Shown piece by piece: positions 8,778-18,531 of a stretch of 64,000 nucleotides of DNA (positions are counted from its first letter, which is position 1; every line of letters starts with the position of its first letter). The DNA is taken from assembly GCF_000416985.1 (NCBI RefSeq), contig NZ_ATDL01000006.1:45745-109744 (forward strand), in the 5' to 3' direction. Below the pieces are notes generated by a model, which searched no databases, was not told the origin of the DNA, and saw only the letters and a program-made list of their open reading frames with translations. A program made the translations under genes and the position numbers. The stretch comes from Sphingobacterium paucimobilis HER1398. Lineage in GTDB: Bacteria; Bacteroidota; Bacteroidia; Sphingobacteriales; Sphingobacteriaceae.

Positions 8778-10157
8778 ATGTCTACAAACGGATTAATATC
8801 TCAAGATACTATCGTAGCATTGGCTACATCTCCTGGTGCGCAAGGTGCTATCGCCGTAATACGTGTATCGGGAAACGAAGCGATAAACATCGTCAATGGT
8901 GTATTCAAAGGCAAGGATTTGACTGCCCAGGATTCACATACCATACATTTTGGCACCATACGTGAAGGAGAAGAAATCCTCGATGAGGTTTTGGTATCAC
9001 TATTTGTGGCACCAAACTCATACACGAAAGAAAACTCGGTAGAAATATCGACACACAACTCAAAATATATCATCGAACGGATTATCAGCCTGCTGATAAA
9101 GAAAGGAGCAAGAGCCGCACGTGCTGGTGAATTTACCCTACGGGCATTTCTCAATGGAGGGCTGGATCTTTCGCAAGCGGAAGCTGTAGCAGATCTAATC
9201 GCATCCAATTCCGCTGCATCCCACCAAGTGGCCATGCAACAGATGCGGGGTGGTTTTTCGAATCAGCTGAAACAGTTACGCGAAGATTTGGTGCATTTTG
9301 CTTCTTTGATAGAACTGGAGCTAGACTTCGGGGAGGAGGATGTGGAATTTGCAAACCGGGATCAGCTGAAGTCGCTTATACAAAAGATATATACCGTAAT
9401 CGGCAAGCTTATCCAATCCTTTGAACAAGGGAATGTGCTCAAAAATGGAGTTCCGGTGGTTATCGCCGGTAAACCTAATGTCGGTAAATCGACATTATTG
9501 AACGCCCTGCTGAATGAAGAACGTGCTATTGTATCGGATATCGCAGGTACGACACGAGATACTATCGAGGATGAAATCAATATCCATGGGGTGACCTTTC
9601 GATTTATTGACACCGCAGGCTTACGGGATACAGAAGATGTCATCGAAGCAAAAGGGGTGGAGCGTACACGGGAAAAAATGAAACAGGCACGATTGATTAT
9701 CTACTTATTTGACCCCACCCAAGATAATATCGCGGTGGTACAGCAGCAGATAAGTGAAGTGAGGGATCTGAATATTCCTTTTGTAACGATAATCAATAAG
9801 AGTGATTTGCTGGCAGAGGGTGATAGAGCGGAATACAATGTACTGAACCCTTTGTACATATCTGCAAAAAAACAACTGGGAATAGATGAACTGAAGGAGG
9901 AATTGTTGAATCAGGTCAATCTTTCGAATATCAATACCGACGATGTCATGGTCACGAATATCAGACACGTGGAGGCGCTACAGCTTACGCAAGCGGCGCT
10001 AGAGCGGGTTCTATACGGTATTGACAATCCAGTAACATCCGACTTTTTGGCAATGGATATCCGTCAATCCCTGCACCATCTGGGAGAGATAACTGGCACG
10101 GTAACTACCGACGATCTGTTGGAAAACATTTTCTCTAAATTCTGTATCGGAAAGTAG
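8778..10157 (+). CDS. mnmE: tRNA modification GTPase MnmE (TrmE)
   Basis: A 459-residue MnmE of normal length. The N-terminal formyl-THF-binding domain is residues 1-125 (DTIVALATSPGAQGAIAVIRVSG), followed by a helical domain interrupted by the G domain at about 220-380: P-loop GKPNVGKST, G2/G3 with DTAGLRDTEDVIEAKGVERT, and G4 NKSDL. The C-terminus ends FCIGK, containing the conserved C-x-G-K whose cysteine is needed for modification. With MnmG it installs the cmnm5 group on wobble uridine 34 of certain tRNAs in the cytoplasm. It is a single gene with its own promoter. Confidence 0.97.
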   Translation: MSTNGLISQDTIVALATSPGAQGAIAVIRVSGNEAINIVNGVFKGKDLTAQDSHTIHFGTIREGEEILDEVLVSLFVAPNSYTKENSVEISTHNSKYIIERIISLLIKKGARAARAGEFTLRAFLNGGLDLSQAEAVADLIASNSAASHQVAMQQMRGGFSNQLKQLREDLVHFASLIELELDFGEEDVEFANRDQLKSLIQKIYTVIGKLIQSFEQGNVLKNGVPVVIAGKPNVGKSTLLNALLNEERAIVSDIAGTTRDTIEDEINIHGVTFRFIDTAGLRDTEDVIEAKGVERTREKMKQARLIIYLFDPTQDNIAVVQQQISEVRDLNIPFVTIINKSDLLAEGDRAEYNVLNPLYISAKKQLGIDELKEELLNQVNLSNINTDDVMVTNIRHVEALQLTQAALERVLYGIDNPVTSDFLAMDIRQSLHHLGEITGTVTTDDLLENIFSKFCIGK

Positions 10158-10214
10158 AAGTTCTACCCCTATACGTATTACAAGCCGATATTATCAAATT
10201 ATAGAATAACGAAT

Positions 10215-10236
10215 AGCTCCTTCGGGAGCTTTCATT
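10215..10236. terminator. hairpin terminator between mnmE and lplA
   Basis: AGCTCC (10215-10220), a TTCG tetraloop, then GGAGCT (10225-10230) followed by TTTCATTATTT. The stable UUCG-closed stem between convergent stop codons is a convincing rho-independent terminator for mnmE; the A-rich left flank makes it weaker for the minus strand. Confidence 0.65.
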
Positions 10237-11221
10237 ATTTAAACAAGGTTATAATCTCATCGACCGTCACCTTACCAAAATAAGCGGAAACATCGACTGT
10301 GCTCAATAGTTGACGTATTTCATCCTCATGATGGTCCATTCCAATAAGCAGTCTTTCCAATTCTTCAATAGGTTTTGAGGCGAAAAAGTCACCAAATATC
10401 TTGACAGCCTCGATTGATCCTCCTGTTGAAACATCCAGATGAATTTCTATATAACCAGCAGCGATCTTAATCGCATTTTTAAAGTTATATTTCGGAGAGA
10501 AACCGAAGTTCCAATCCCAGGTACCATACTTCTCCTTGATTAACTTCTCAACCTCTTGGATATCAAACGCTGTCAATTCATAAATTTCTGTTAGGGAATC
10601 TTCAGCTACCATCTGATTAATTAGAGCTTGTTTTAGATGATCGATTGTCACCGTATCAGAAACATATTCTTTGAGATTTACCATGCGCGATCGATTAGAC
10701 TTTACAGCCTTATCCTTATATTTCAAAGGATTTATCGTTAAGGCATCTGACAACACGCTCATATCCGAATCAAACAATATGGTGCCGTGCTGAATCATTT
10801 TACCTGCTTTGGCAAGCTTCGCATTGCCACTGAACTTTCTTCCATCGACCAATAGATCATTTCGTCCTTCCAATTGGCCAGGTATCCCCAACTGATGCAA
10901 CACTTGTAGTACAGGCTGTGTAAATCTGGCAAAGTCCATAAATTCACTTTCGTTCCATTTCGTATGAAAGGAAAAATTCAAATTCCCCAAATCGTGATAC
11001 ACTGCACCACCACCGGACATTCTGCGTACGACTTTAATCTCATTCTCCTTTACATATTCCAGGTTAACTTCTGCCAAAGTATTCTGAAACTTACCCACGA
11101 TTATGGAAGGAGCGTTAATATATAGCAAAAAAATGCCCTCAGTAGGAAATTTATACAGCAAATATTCTTCTAGCGCAATATTGAAATAGGCATCATTAGA
11201 AGGGGAATCTATAATAAGCAT
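10235..11221 (-). CDS. lplA: lipoate--protein ligase A
   Basis: A 328-residue ligase. N-terminal NDAYFNIALEEYLL, the lipoate-binding RRMSGGGAVYHDLGNLNFSF loop (about residues 66-86) and the GNAKLAKAGKMIQHGTILFD block, whose lysine contacts the lipoyl-AMP phosphate, identify the LplA family. The C-terminal accessory domain (about 245-328) is present, so this is a full two-domain ligase that activates free lipoate with ATP and transfers it to E2 subunits and GcvH. Monocistronic; no lipoate-dependent complex gene adjoins it. Confidence 0.93.
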   Translation of the reverse strand: MLIIDSPSNDAYFNIALEEYLLYKFPTEGIFLLYINAPSIIVGKFQNTLAEVNLEYVKENEIKVVRRMSGGGAVYHDLGNLNFSFHTKWNESEFMDFARFTQPVLQVLHQLGIPGQLEGRNDLLVDGRKFSGNAKLAKAGKMIQHGTILFDSDMSVLSDALTINPLKYKDKAVKSNRSRMVNLKEYVSDTVTIDHLKQALINQMVAEDSLTEIYELTAFDIQEVEKLIKEKYGTWDWNFGFSPKYNFKNAIKIAAGYIEIHLDVSTGGSIEAVKIFGDFFASKPIEELERLLIGMDHHEDEIRQLLSTVDVSAYFGKVTVDEIITLFK

Positions 11222-11394
11222 GTTGTTTTATATATAATTCAAAATTACTGAAAATTATTACATTTGAAATCACCTTTTGTATTGGAATCTCTATAAGCAA
11301 CAAAGCTGTTAGAGTTTTGAATAGTTATTAATCTTTTGTAAAATTGTGGATTAAAACTACCAACCCACATACCAAATAGCACTGATATCAAGAG

Positions 11395-11979
11395 ATGGGA
11401 AGAGTTGTATCTTTATTCAAATTAGGGACCGATGAAGCTAGGGAGAGAGGAGATTTCGAGACCTTGTATGATGAATATTGGGAAAAACTGTTTAAACAGA
11501 TTATCCGAATTCTGCCCGATGAAGATGACGCCATTGATGTCGTCCAACAGACTTTTGTCGACCTATGGGCTATCCGTGAGCGTATACCGCAGATCAAATC
11601 CCTAAAATCTTTTCTTTTCATCATGGCACGCAACCTGGCTTTTAGACAGTTGAAAGAACGGCTTAAAAACGAACAATACCGAGCGTATTATGCTTCTCAC
11701 TACGATACATCTCCACTGGTGACCGAGCAGCAGATGGATTTTAAAGAATTGAACACGATATTGGAGAGTCATATAAACCAGCTACCAGAAAAGATGAAAG
11801 AAGTATTCCTGTTGAGCAGGAAATCCAATCTTTCTTATCTCGAAATTGCGAAGCAACTGAATATATCTGATAAAACAGTCAAGAAGCAAATCAATAATGC
11901 GCTAAAGATTCTTAAACTTAAAATCGATGATGATTACATCCCTTATTTGCTGTTGATATTGATTTTGGATATACTGTAA
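11395..11979 (+). CDS. FecI-type ECF sigma factor of the SusCD locus
   Basis: A 194-residue sigma-70 factor of the Bacteroidota 'expansion' class. Region 2 (DDAIDVVQQTFVDLWAIRER) and region 4 (LSYLEIAKQLNISDKTVKKQINNALKIL) are intact; a hydrophobic C-terminal tail (YIPYLLLILILDIL) is unusual and could associate with the membrane or the FecR partner. The immediate downstream FecR and SusC with an STN domain form the usual surface-signalling chain: receptor binding releases this sigma, which then transcribes susC/susD. Confidence 0.92.
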   Translation: MGRVVSLFKLGTDEARERGDFETLYDEYWEKLFKQIIRILPDEDDAIDVVQQTFVDLWAIRERIPQIKSLKSFLFIMARNLAFRQLKERLKNEQYRAYYASHYDTSPLVTEQQMDFKELNTILESHINQLPEKMKEVFLLSRKSNLSYLEIAKQLNISDKTVKKQINNALKILKLKIDDDYIPYLLLILILDIL

Positions 11980-12070
11980 TCAAGCTTATAAAAAATAATT
12001 TCAGATTCGCCTACTACTTTGGCATTCGGCCTTACTCTTTATAATATAGACGCAGATAAAATCCTATATT

Positions 12071-13156
12071 ATGAATAACGAGGATATCAACGAATTACTG
12101 GAAAGGTATAGCAAAGGACTATGCTCGCAGGAAGAATGCAAGTATATAGAACGCTATATTCTCAAAAATCCTATTGCGGATAATTGGGACTGGAAGGATG
12201 AGCAGCATAAGAATGCGACATCAAAAATTATCAAAGCAGGGCTGCCTATGTTGCCACGACATCAGTCTGCCGGCATCCGCTGGATACGATGGACAGCTTC
12301 CGCAGCTGTAGCCATGCTATTATTCGCAGGCGTCTGGTTTATTAACAGTGAACAGGGAGCGCTGGAGGATTCAAGCTATGTGATCGCCGAAGCAAAAGAT
12401 TACAACAGCGAGAAAGTAACGATTACCTTACCGAACGGGAAGGTACAAGCGCTGGAGGGAACGCTTTCTGCAGAAGACCTTAGAGCCCTTGTGTCACAAC
12501 AAGAAGGGGGAGTTGCCGAAGCCTGGCTTACCATACAAGTCCCTAGTAGACAACATCAGGAAGTGACATTAGCGGACGGTTCATCCGTATGGCTCAATGC
12601 CGGTTCTATTCTTCGATTTCCACAATCGTTTACAAAAGAACATCGCCAGGTCTATCTGGAGGGCGAGGGGTATTTCGATATTGCGCATAATATAGAGAAG
12701 CCATTTCATGTCTTTGCAGGCAAGGGAGAAATTGAAGTTACAGGTACTAAATTCAATGTACAGGCGTACAAGGAGCAAAACTCAGTCCGAACTTCACTGG
12801 TCGAAGGTGGTGTTAAATTCTACATGGATAAGAAAGAGTATAAGCTAACACCAGGAATAGAGCTTATCGCAGACACCGACAAACATGAGGCTATAAGGCA
12901 AAAATTTGATGTCAATCAATTGACTTCTTGGAAAGATGGCTATTTCACTTTTGATAACATGGAGCTTCTGGAAGTTATGCAACTCGTAGCCAGATGGTAT
13001 AATATCACCATACGTTCTGATATGAAATTAAGCAGTAAACGCATAGGAGGTACATATCCGACGGACTTACCATTGGAAGAATTATTGGAGGATCTGTCCG
13101 CCCTAAGTGGTGTAAAATTTGAAATTCAAGGGAAGGAGGTGCATATCGTTCGGTAA
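12071..13156 (+). CDS. FecR-family anti-sigma factor
   Basis: A 361-residue inner-membrane regulator. Residues 1-70 form the cytoplasmic sigma-binding part, one membrane segment lies at about 75-92 (WIRWTASAAVAMLLFAGVWF), and the periplasmic FecR domain is around residues 155-250, with the characteristic VTLADGSSVWLNAGSILRFP and GEGYFDIAHNIEKPFHVF blocks. The C-terminal DUF4974-like part (FTFDNMELLEVMQLVARWYN) contacts the receptor signalling domain. It lies 91 nt after the sigma gene and 129 nt before susC, the standard order. Confidence 0.93.
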   Translation: MNNEDINELLERYSKGLCSQEECKYIERYILKNPIADNWDWKDEQHKNATSKIIKAGLPMLPRHQSAGIRWIRWTASAAVAMLLFAGVWFINSEQGALEDSSYVIAEAKDYNSEKVTITLPNGKVQALEGTLSAEDLRALVSQQEGGVAEAWLTIQVPSRQHQEVTLADGSSVWLNAGSILRFPQSFTKEHRQVYLEGEGYFDIAHNIEKPFHVFAGKGEIEVTGTKFNVQAYKEQNSVRTSLVEGGVKFYMDKKEYKLTPGIELIADTDKHEAIRQKFDVNQLTSWKDGYFTFDNMELLEVMQLVARWYNITIRSDMKLSSKRIGGTYPTDLPLEELLEDLSALSGVKFEIQGKEVHIVR

Positions 13157-13285
13157 ATGATCAACATATCATTAGAACACAGAAAAAAGAAGTACAAACA
13201 AGACTGTCCTGGCTTTCAAACCTAAGGAGCTAGGTTCTATATAAGTTATAAAACCAATTTACTAACCTTCAAGTATTGACAACGA

Positions 13286-16200
13286 ATGTATAAAAGATAT
13301 ATTACAAATTCCTGTTGTAATAATTATAGATTGATTAGGCCCATCATGACGTTAAAACTAACCATTGCTGCGTTGCTGCTATGCAGTAGCCAAGTTAACG
13401 CTTTTGTTTACTCCCAGAATATAAATCTGACACTAAAAGACAAGAGCTTAAAAGATGCTTTTTCGAGCATCAGTAAACAATCTGGTTACCATTTTCTATA
13501 TTTAGAAAATGATATCAAAAATATAGGAAAGATTTCTTTAAACCTCAATGGTATTCCTTTGCAGGATGCATTGAAGAAGACCTTTGAAAATACCGATCTG
13601 ACCTATGCAATCCGTGGCAAACGTATTATTGTCGAAAAATCCGGGGAGAAGGCAGCAACTGCTGTCAAGGTAGCAGCGCAACAACAGACCACCATACATG
13701 GCCGTGTAACTGGAGATGGAGGAGAGCACTTAGCCGGAGTGACCGTACAGAATATACAGGGAGAATCCACTTCAACCAATACAGCTGGCGAGTTTACAAT
13801 TCAAGCCAAGAATGGAGATGTATTGCTGATTACCATTGTTGGATATGAGCCACAACGTATATCCGTCACCACACAAAAAGAATATGCGATCAAGTTGCAG
13901 CCAAAGGTCGATGATCTGGACGAGGTCGTTGTCGTTGCCTATGGTACTGCAAAAAAAAGTGCCTTTACCGGTTCGGCTACCCAGTTGAATGCGGATAAAT
14001 TTAAAGATAGACCTTTAACTTCTGTCACCAACTCTCTTCTAGGCGAGGTTTCTGGTGTGCAGGTTTCTACCGCCAGTGGACAACCAGGTTCTGACCCAAC
14101 GATTCATATCCGAGGAATAGGCACCATCTCTTCCAGTGTCAATTCTACGCCATTGATCGTATTGAATGGTATGCCTTATGACAATCCGCTCAACACCATC
14201 AACCCTTCAGATATCGAAAGCCTGACCGTATTGAAGGATGCATCTTCTGCTGCTCTATACGGGGCCAGAGGAGCCAACGGGGTGATCCTTATCCAAACCA
14301 AAGGAGGAAAAAAAGACAAACAGAGTGTTGGTTTCAAATTGAATCAAGGATTTACGGCGCCACAGAGCAGCGACTACAAGAAAGTGGGGGTCGCTGATTA
14401 CCTCTTGGTCAATTGGGAAAGCACACGCAATATGCTTTTAAAGAACGGGATGACGCTTGAACAAGCAAATAAGGCAGCAGCCGAGAACTTGATCAGCAAT
14501 GACCTCAAATACAATCCTTTCAATGTGCCTGACGATCAAGTTGTAGATTCTTCTGGAAAGTTGAACCCCAATGCAAGCTTCATGTGGGGTGATGATACGG
14601 ATTGGCTTAAATCAATTCAACGCCTGGGCACACGTACAGATGCAGGCATCAATGTGAGTGGCGGTACGGGCAAGTCCGACTACTATCTTTCGACCGGCTA
14701 CCTGTCCGAAAAAGGGTATATCATCGGATCCAAATTTGACCGTTATACCATCAATGGAAATATCAATTCTAAAATTACCTCCTTTTTAAAAGTTGGCGGA
14801 ATGATCAACGGAGTGCTCAATAAAATGGATGGCTTACAGAATGAAAGCTCAGGGAATAATGGCAATCCATTTCGTTATGTACGGTACATAGGGCCTATAT
14901 ATCCTATTCATATCCACAATCCAATAACAAAAGACTATGTATTGGACAACAGTGGTAATCGTGTATATGATTTTGGTACAGGCTACAGAATATCAGATGA
15001 CTTGTCTGCTCCGAGCAGAGATTACGTCGGCGGTTCTAACCCCGTATTGGAATTGCAGAAAGTACATGATGGTTACAAAAGAAATTTGTTGAATGCCAAA
15101 CTGTATGCCGAAATCGATATCATCGATGGGCTTAAGTTTACCACAAATGGTGCTGTGAGCGCTGATGCTCGCTTGAACTCTTCGGCCTCTGTTGTTTTTC
15201 CAGAAAAACAAAACAGTGGTTCGGTCAGCAAATCAAATTCTTTCACCACCACATGGACCTTCAATCAGCTACTTTCTTATACTAAGCAGTTCAATCAGCA
15301 TCACTTCGATGTATTGATGGGGCATGAAAGCTACGATTACGAATACAACTATCTTTTAGCAAAGATGTCTGATCAGCGTTTTGACAATGGCAATTACGAG
15401 TTTCCAAATTATTCTGTACCGGGTATGCCGACTTCAAGAACAGATAAGTACCGTACAGAAGGCTATTTGTCCCGTGTCAACTACGATTATGCCAACAAGT
15501 ATTTCCTTTCGGGGTCTATTCGTCGCGATGGTACTTCTAGATTCTATCAAGACTACCGCTGGGGCACATTCTTTTCTGTTGGTGCAGGATGGCGTTTAGA
15601 CCAGGAAAGCTTTATAAAAGACCTTGGTCTGTTCGACCTGTTGAAACTGCGTGCGTCTTATGGAGGAGTAGGCAATGACGATATTGGTACCTATTATGCG
15701 TGGCAAGCGTCTTATGAACCCGCTGATAATGGGCTGGAGCCGGGCTATGTCCGTGAACGCGAATTGAACAGTCGTTCCTTACAGTGGGAGGTTTCTCATT
15801 CCAGTGATATTGGCGTGGAGTTTGGCCTATTCCAAAACCGTTTGACGGGTACTGTCGAGTTTTTCAACAGACAGTCCAGCAATCTTCTTTTTAAAGTTCC
15901 CAAAGCACCAGATGCCGGGCAGACCTATGCTTATCAAAATGCAGGTAGCTTATATAACCGTGGTTTAGAATTAACACTTAATGGACAACTGATCAAGAGA
16001 AATGGTTTTGTATGGGATATGGGATTTAATGCTACATATTTGAAGAATAAGATCACAGATCTACCTGTAGACCCTTATAATTCGGGGGTACACCGCATAG
16101 AAAAGGGGCATTCTCGCTATGAGTTTTACTTGAGGCAATGGGCTGGAGTAGATCCTGCGACAGGAAGCAGTATATATACACCTAGCGCAGATGTGCTGAG

Positions 16201-16825
16201 TGCCTTTCTTGAGGAGTCTGATCCCGCTAAGCGATCTACCTCTATCGTGGATGTGAATGGCAAATACTACACCACCAAAGTTGCCGAAGCCATGTACGAT
16301 TGGTCTGGAGTATCGATGCCAACTTTGTCCGGAGGTTTTAATACTGGATTTTCATGGAATGGAGTAGCATTGAATTTACTATTCAACTATCAATTGGGAG
16401 GAAAAATGTACGATACTGGTTATAACAATCTAATGACCGGTCCATCGGGTTCGGCTTTGACCGGATCAACGAGACATGTCGATATATTGGGCCGTTGGCA
16501 GAAGCCTGGCGACATCACCAATGTCCCACGTTTGGAAGATGCCCAAGATGTGGACCTGAATGCAGGTTCTTCTACACGTTGGTTGGTCAGTTCTGATATG
16601 TTAGAACTAGCAAATGTTACGGCCTCATATGAGTTTCCCAAGGACTTATTGAAACCTTATAATGTAAGTGGGATGCGCGTCTATTTCTCCGCAGACAATG
16701 CATTTTTGCTCACCAAGCGTCAGGGCATGTACCCACGCAAGGCCATTTTTTCAGGATATAATAGTAATGTCGATGTATACCTGCCTTCTAGGGTATTTAC
16801 GTTAGGCTTGAATTTAACTTTTTAA
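13286..16825 (+). CDS. SusC/RagA-family TonB-dependent transporter with STN domain
   Basis: An 1179-residue outer-membrane transporter. A long N-terminal signal region precedes a secretin/TonB N-terminal (STN) domain at about 50-110 (LKDAFSSISKQSGYHFLYLEN), which signals to FecR. A carboxypeptidase-regulatory-like domain follows at about 130-205, then the plug with the SusC signature (DEVVVVAYGTAKKSAFTGS; LTVLKDASSAALYGARGANG) and the barrel ending in LGLNLTF. With SusD it imports oligomers too large for porins. The adjacent M14 peptidase suggests peptides or peptidoglycan-derived material rather than glycans; this is inference. Confidence 0.95.
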   Translation: MYKRYITNSCCNNYRLIRPIMTLKLTIAALLLCSSQVNAFVYSQNINLTLKDKSLKDAFSSISKQSGYHFLYLENDIKNIGKISLNLNGIPLQDALKKTFENTDLTYAIRGKRIIVEKSGEKAATAVKVAAQQQTTIHGRVTGDGGEHLAGVTVQNIQGESTSTNTAGEFTIQAKNGDVLLITIVGYEPQRISVTTQKEYAIKLQPKVDDLDEVVVVAYGTAKKSAFTGSATQLNADKFKDRPLTSVTNSLLGEVSGVQVSTASGQPGSDPTIHIRGIGTISSSVNSTPLIVLNGMPYDNPLNTINPSDIESLTVLKDASSAALYGARGANGVILIQTKGGKKDKQSVGFKLNQGFTAPQSSDYKKVGVADYLLVNWESTRNMLLKNGMTLEQANKAAAENLISNDLKYNPFNVPDDQVVDSSGKLNPNASFMWGDDTDWLKSIQRLGTRTDAGINVSGGTGKSDYYLSTGYLSEKGYIIGSKFDRYTINGNINSKITSFLKVGGMINGVLNKMDGLQNESSGNNGNPFRYVRYIGPIYPIHIHNPITKDYVLDNSGNRVYDFGTGYRISDDLSAPSRDYVGGSNPVLELQKVHDGYKRNLLNAKLYAEIDIIDGLKFTTNGAVSADARLNSSASVVFPEKQNSGSVSKSNSFTTTWTFNQLLSYTKQFNQHHFDVLMGHESYDYEYNYLLAKMSDQRFDNGNYEFPNYSVPGMPTSRTDKYRTEGYLSRVNYDYANKYFLSGSIRRDGTSRFYQDYRWGTFFSVGAGWRLDQESFIKDLGLFDLLKLRASYGGVGNDDIGTYYAWQASYEPADNGLEPGYVRERELNSRSLQWEVSHSSDIGVEFGLFQNRLTGTVEFFNRQSSNLLFKVPKAPDAGQTYAYQNAGSLYNRGLELTLNGQLIKRNGFVWDMGFNATYLKNKITDLPVDPYNSGVHRIEKGHSRYEFYLRQWAGVDPATGSSIYTPSADVLSAFLEESDPAKRSTSIVDVNGKYYTTKVAEAMYDWSGVSMPTLSGGFNTGFSWNGVALNLLFNYQLGGKMYDTGYNNLMTGPSGSALTGSTRHVDILGRWQKPGDITNVPRLEDAQDVDLNAGSSTRWLVSSDMLELANVTASYEFPKDLLKPYNVSGMRVYFSADNAFLLTKRQGMYPRKAIFSGYNSNVDVYLPSRVFTLGLNLTF

Positions 16826-16837
16826 ATTGTAAAGTAA

Positions 16838-18445
16838 ATGAACAGCAAATTCTTACCGATAATAGCTTTAATAGCAACCGTGTTTTGGGGATGTCAAAAA
16901 GACTTTCTTGAAACCAAGTCAACGGAGTCTGTAGATGAGGAAGCCATCTTTACCAATACCAAGACCGCAATGATGGCGGTAAATGGATTGCATAAGTTGA
17001 TGTGGACCCCCGATCTGTCAACGTCTGCCTTTTATGGTGGATATGATATGCTGATGATATGGTATGATGTCATGGGAGAGGATCTGGTATACACCTATTC
17101 CAATGCACAGTTTCAAACCCAGGCGCAATGGGCCACACACCGAAAACCTACAGTAGGCAGCGTTGAGCACTTTTACCGTTTGATGCAGTACTTCGTTTCC
17201 AACTCCAATATGATTATTGATCGAATTGACAATATCGAAGGTCCTCAGAGCGAGAGAAATAATATCAAGGGACAGGCTATGTTCTATAGAGCATTTGCTC
17301 ATTTCACCATGGTTCAGATGTACGGCGAACGCTATATTTCTGGACGTAACAATACACAGATGGGCATCGTGCTTCGCACCGACAATTCTAGCAAACCCCG
17401 TGCAAGAGCCAGCGTTGAAGAAGTGTACGCTCAGGTTAACAGCGATATCGATGAATCTATCAGACTATTGAACGCTACCGATGTCAACAGATCAAGCAAA
17501 GCGCATATCAATGTGCATGTAGCGCGTGGGCTGAAAGCTCGTATACTGCTTACGCAGGGGCACTGGCTAGAGGCTGCAGAAATGGCCGATCAAGTTGTTA
17601 AGAAATCAGGAGCGCAGCTTCAAGCCGATACCTACAAGACGCTGGACAATAGATTTTCCGATCAGTCGAACAGCGAGTGGCTCTGGGGTTCGAAGCCCCT
17701 CTTGTCCCAGTTCAAGAGACTGACCCATTTTCACGGTTACATGTCCAACGAGAATATCAGTTATAATCAGAATTCGCCAAGAGCTATTTACAACCTCTTG
17801 TACAACCGTATCAGCGATACCGATATACGCAAATCGATTTGGTTTCCAAAAGCTGTAGATCGAACAGTGACACCACGTCCATTGGTTCCGCCGTCCTCAA
17901 ATTCGAAGTACGCCAACTATATGGCCAATAAGTTCTTGGTTACAGATCCACAGACCGAAGGCCAGCGTGACATCCCGTTTATGCGTTTGCCCGAAATGAT
18001 GTTGATTGCGGCCGAAGGCTATGTACGTGCCGGAGGACATGATGCCCAAGCAGCAGAGGCGCTTTTGCCGTTGGCGCAACATCGCGATCCACAATATCAT
18101 AAAACAACAAATACGGGTGCCGATCTGATCGATGAGGTCATGTTCCAGCGTCGAGTCGAACTATGGGGAGAGGGATTCCGATTTTTGGATCTAAAACGTT
18201 TAAACGTACCTCTGGACAGAGGACCTAAACCGCGTGCGGGTTACAATCAGGGCAACTGGTCCAACAGCATGACCACTATGCCTACCAATGTCGATCCATT
18301 AGCATCCAACTTTAATATGTATGGTAATGGTACCGTAATCGGCGAACCGAACCGTTACAGACCAGCAGACAGCAAAGAGTGGGAGTGGGTATTGCCTGAG
18401 AAAGAAGTAGAACTGAATCCACTTTGTCTGCAAAATCCGTTGTAA
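16838..18445 (+). CDS. SusD/RagB-family surface lipoprotein
   Basis: A 535-residue lipoprotein; the signal sequence ends in the lipobox VFWGC, so Cys19 is the likely lipidated residue. The helical TPR-like body (for example ERNNIKGQAMFYRAFAHF) and the C-terminal RRVELWGEGFRFLDLKRLN are characteristic of the SusD family, which forms the lid of the paired SusC barrel and captures substrate at the cell surface. It starts 12 nt after susC, so both are co-transcribed and stoichiometrically coupled. Confidence 0.94.
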   Translation: MNSKFLPIIALIATVFWGCQKDFLETKSTESVDEEAIFTNTKTAMMAVNGLHKLMWTPDLSTSAFYGGYDMLMIWYDVMGEDLVYTYSNAQFQTQAQWATHRKPTVGSVEHFYRLMQYFVSNSNMIIDRIDNIEGPQSERNNIKGQAMFYRAFAHFTMVQMYGERYISGRNNTQMGIVLRTDNSSKPRARASVEEVYAQVNSDIDESIRLLNATDVNRSSKAHINVHVARGLKARILLTQGHWLEAAEMADQVVKKSGAQLQADTYKTLDNRFSDQSNSEWLWGSKPLLSQFKRLTHFHGYMSNENISYNQNSPRAIYNLLYNRISDTDIRKSIWFPKAVDRTVTPRPLVPPSSNSKYANYMANKFLVTDPQTEGQRDIPFMRLPEMMLIAAEGYVRAGGHDAQAAEALLPLAQHRDPQYHKTTNTGADLIDEVMFQRRVELWGEGFRFLDLKRLNVPLDRGPKPRAGYNQGNWSNSMTTMPTNVDPLASNFNMYGNGTVIGEPNRYRPADSKEWEWVLPEKEVELNPLCLQNPL

Positions 18446-18531
18446 ACTTAAAAAAAGTCCTATATTGTAAACACTTCTTACACCATATACAAATTGAAAG
18501 TAAGGTTAGAACAAAAATCAACACCTAAAAA

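Noticed and set aside
9705..9968. Long minus-strand open frames inside mnmE and similar shadow frames in other large genes
   Set aside because: They lie entirely within well-supported genes on the other strand and have no family resemblance or start signals.
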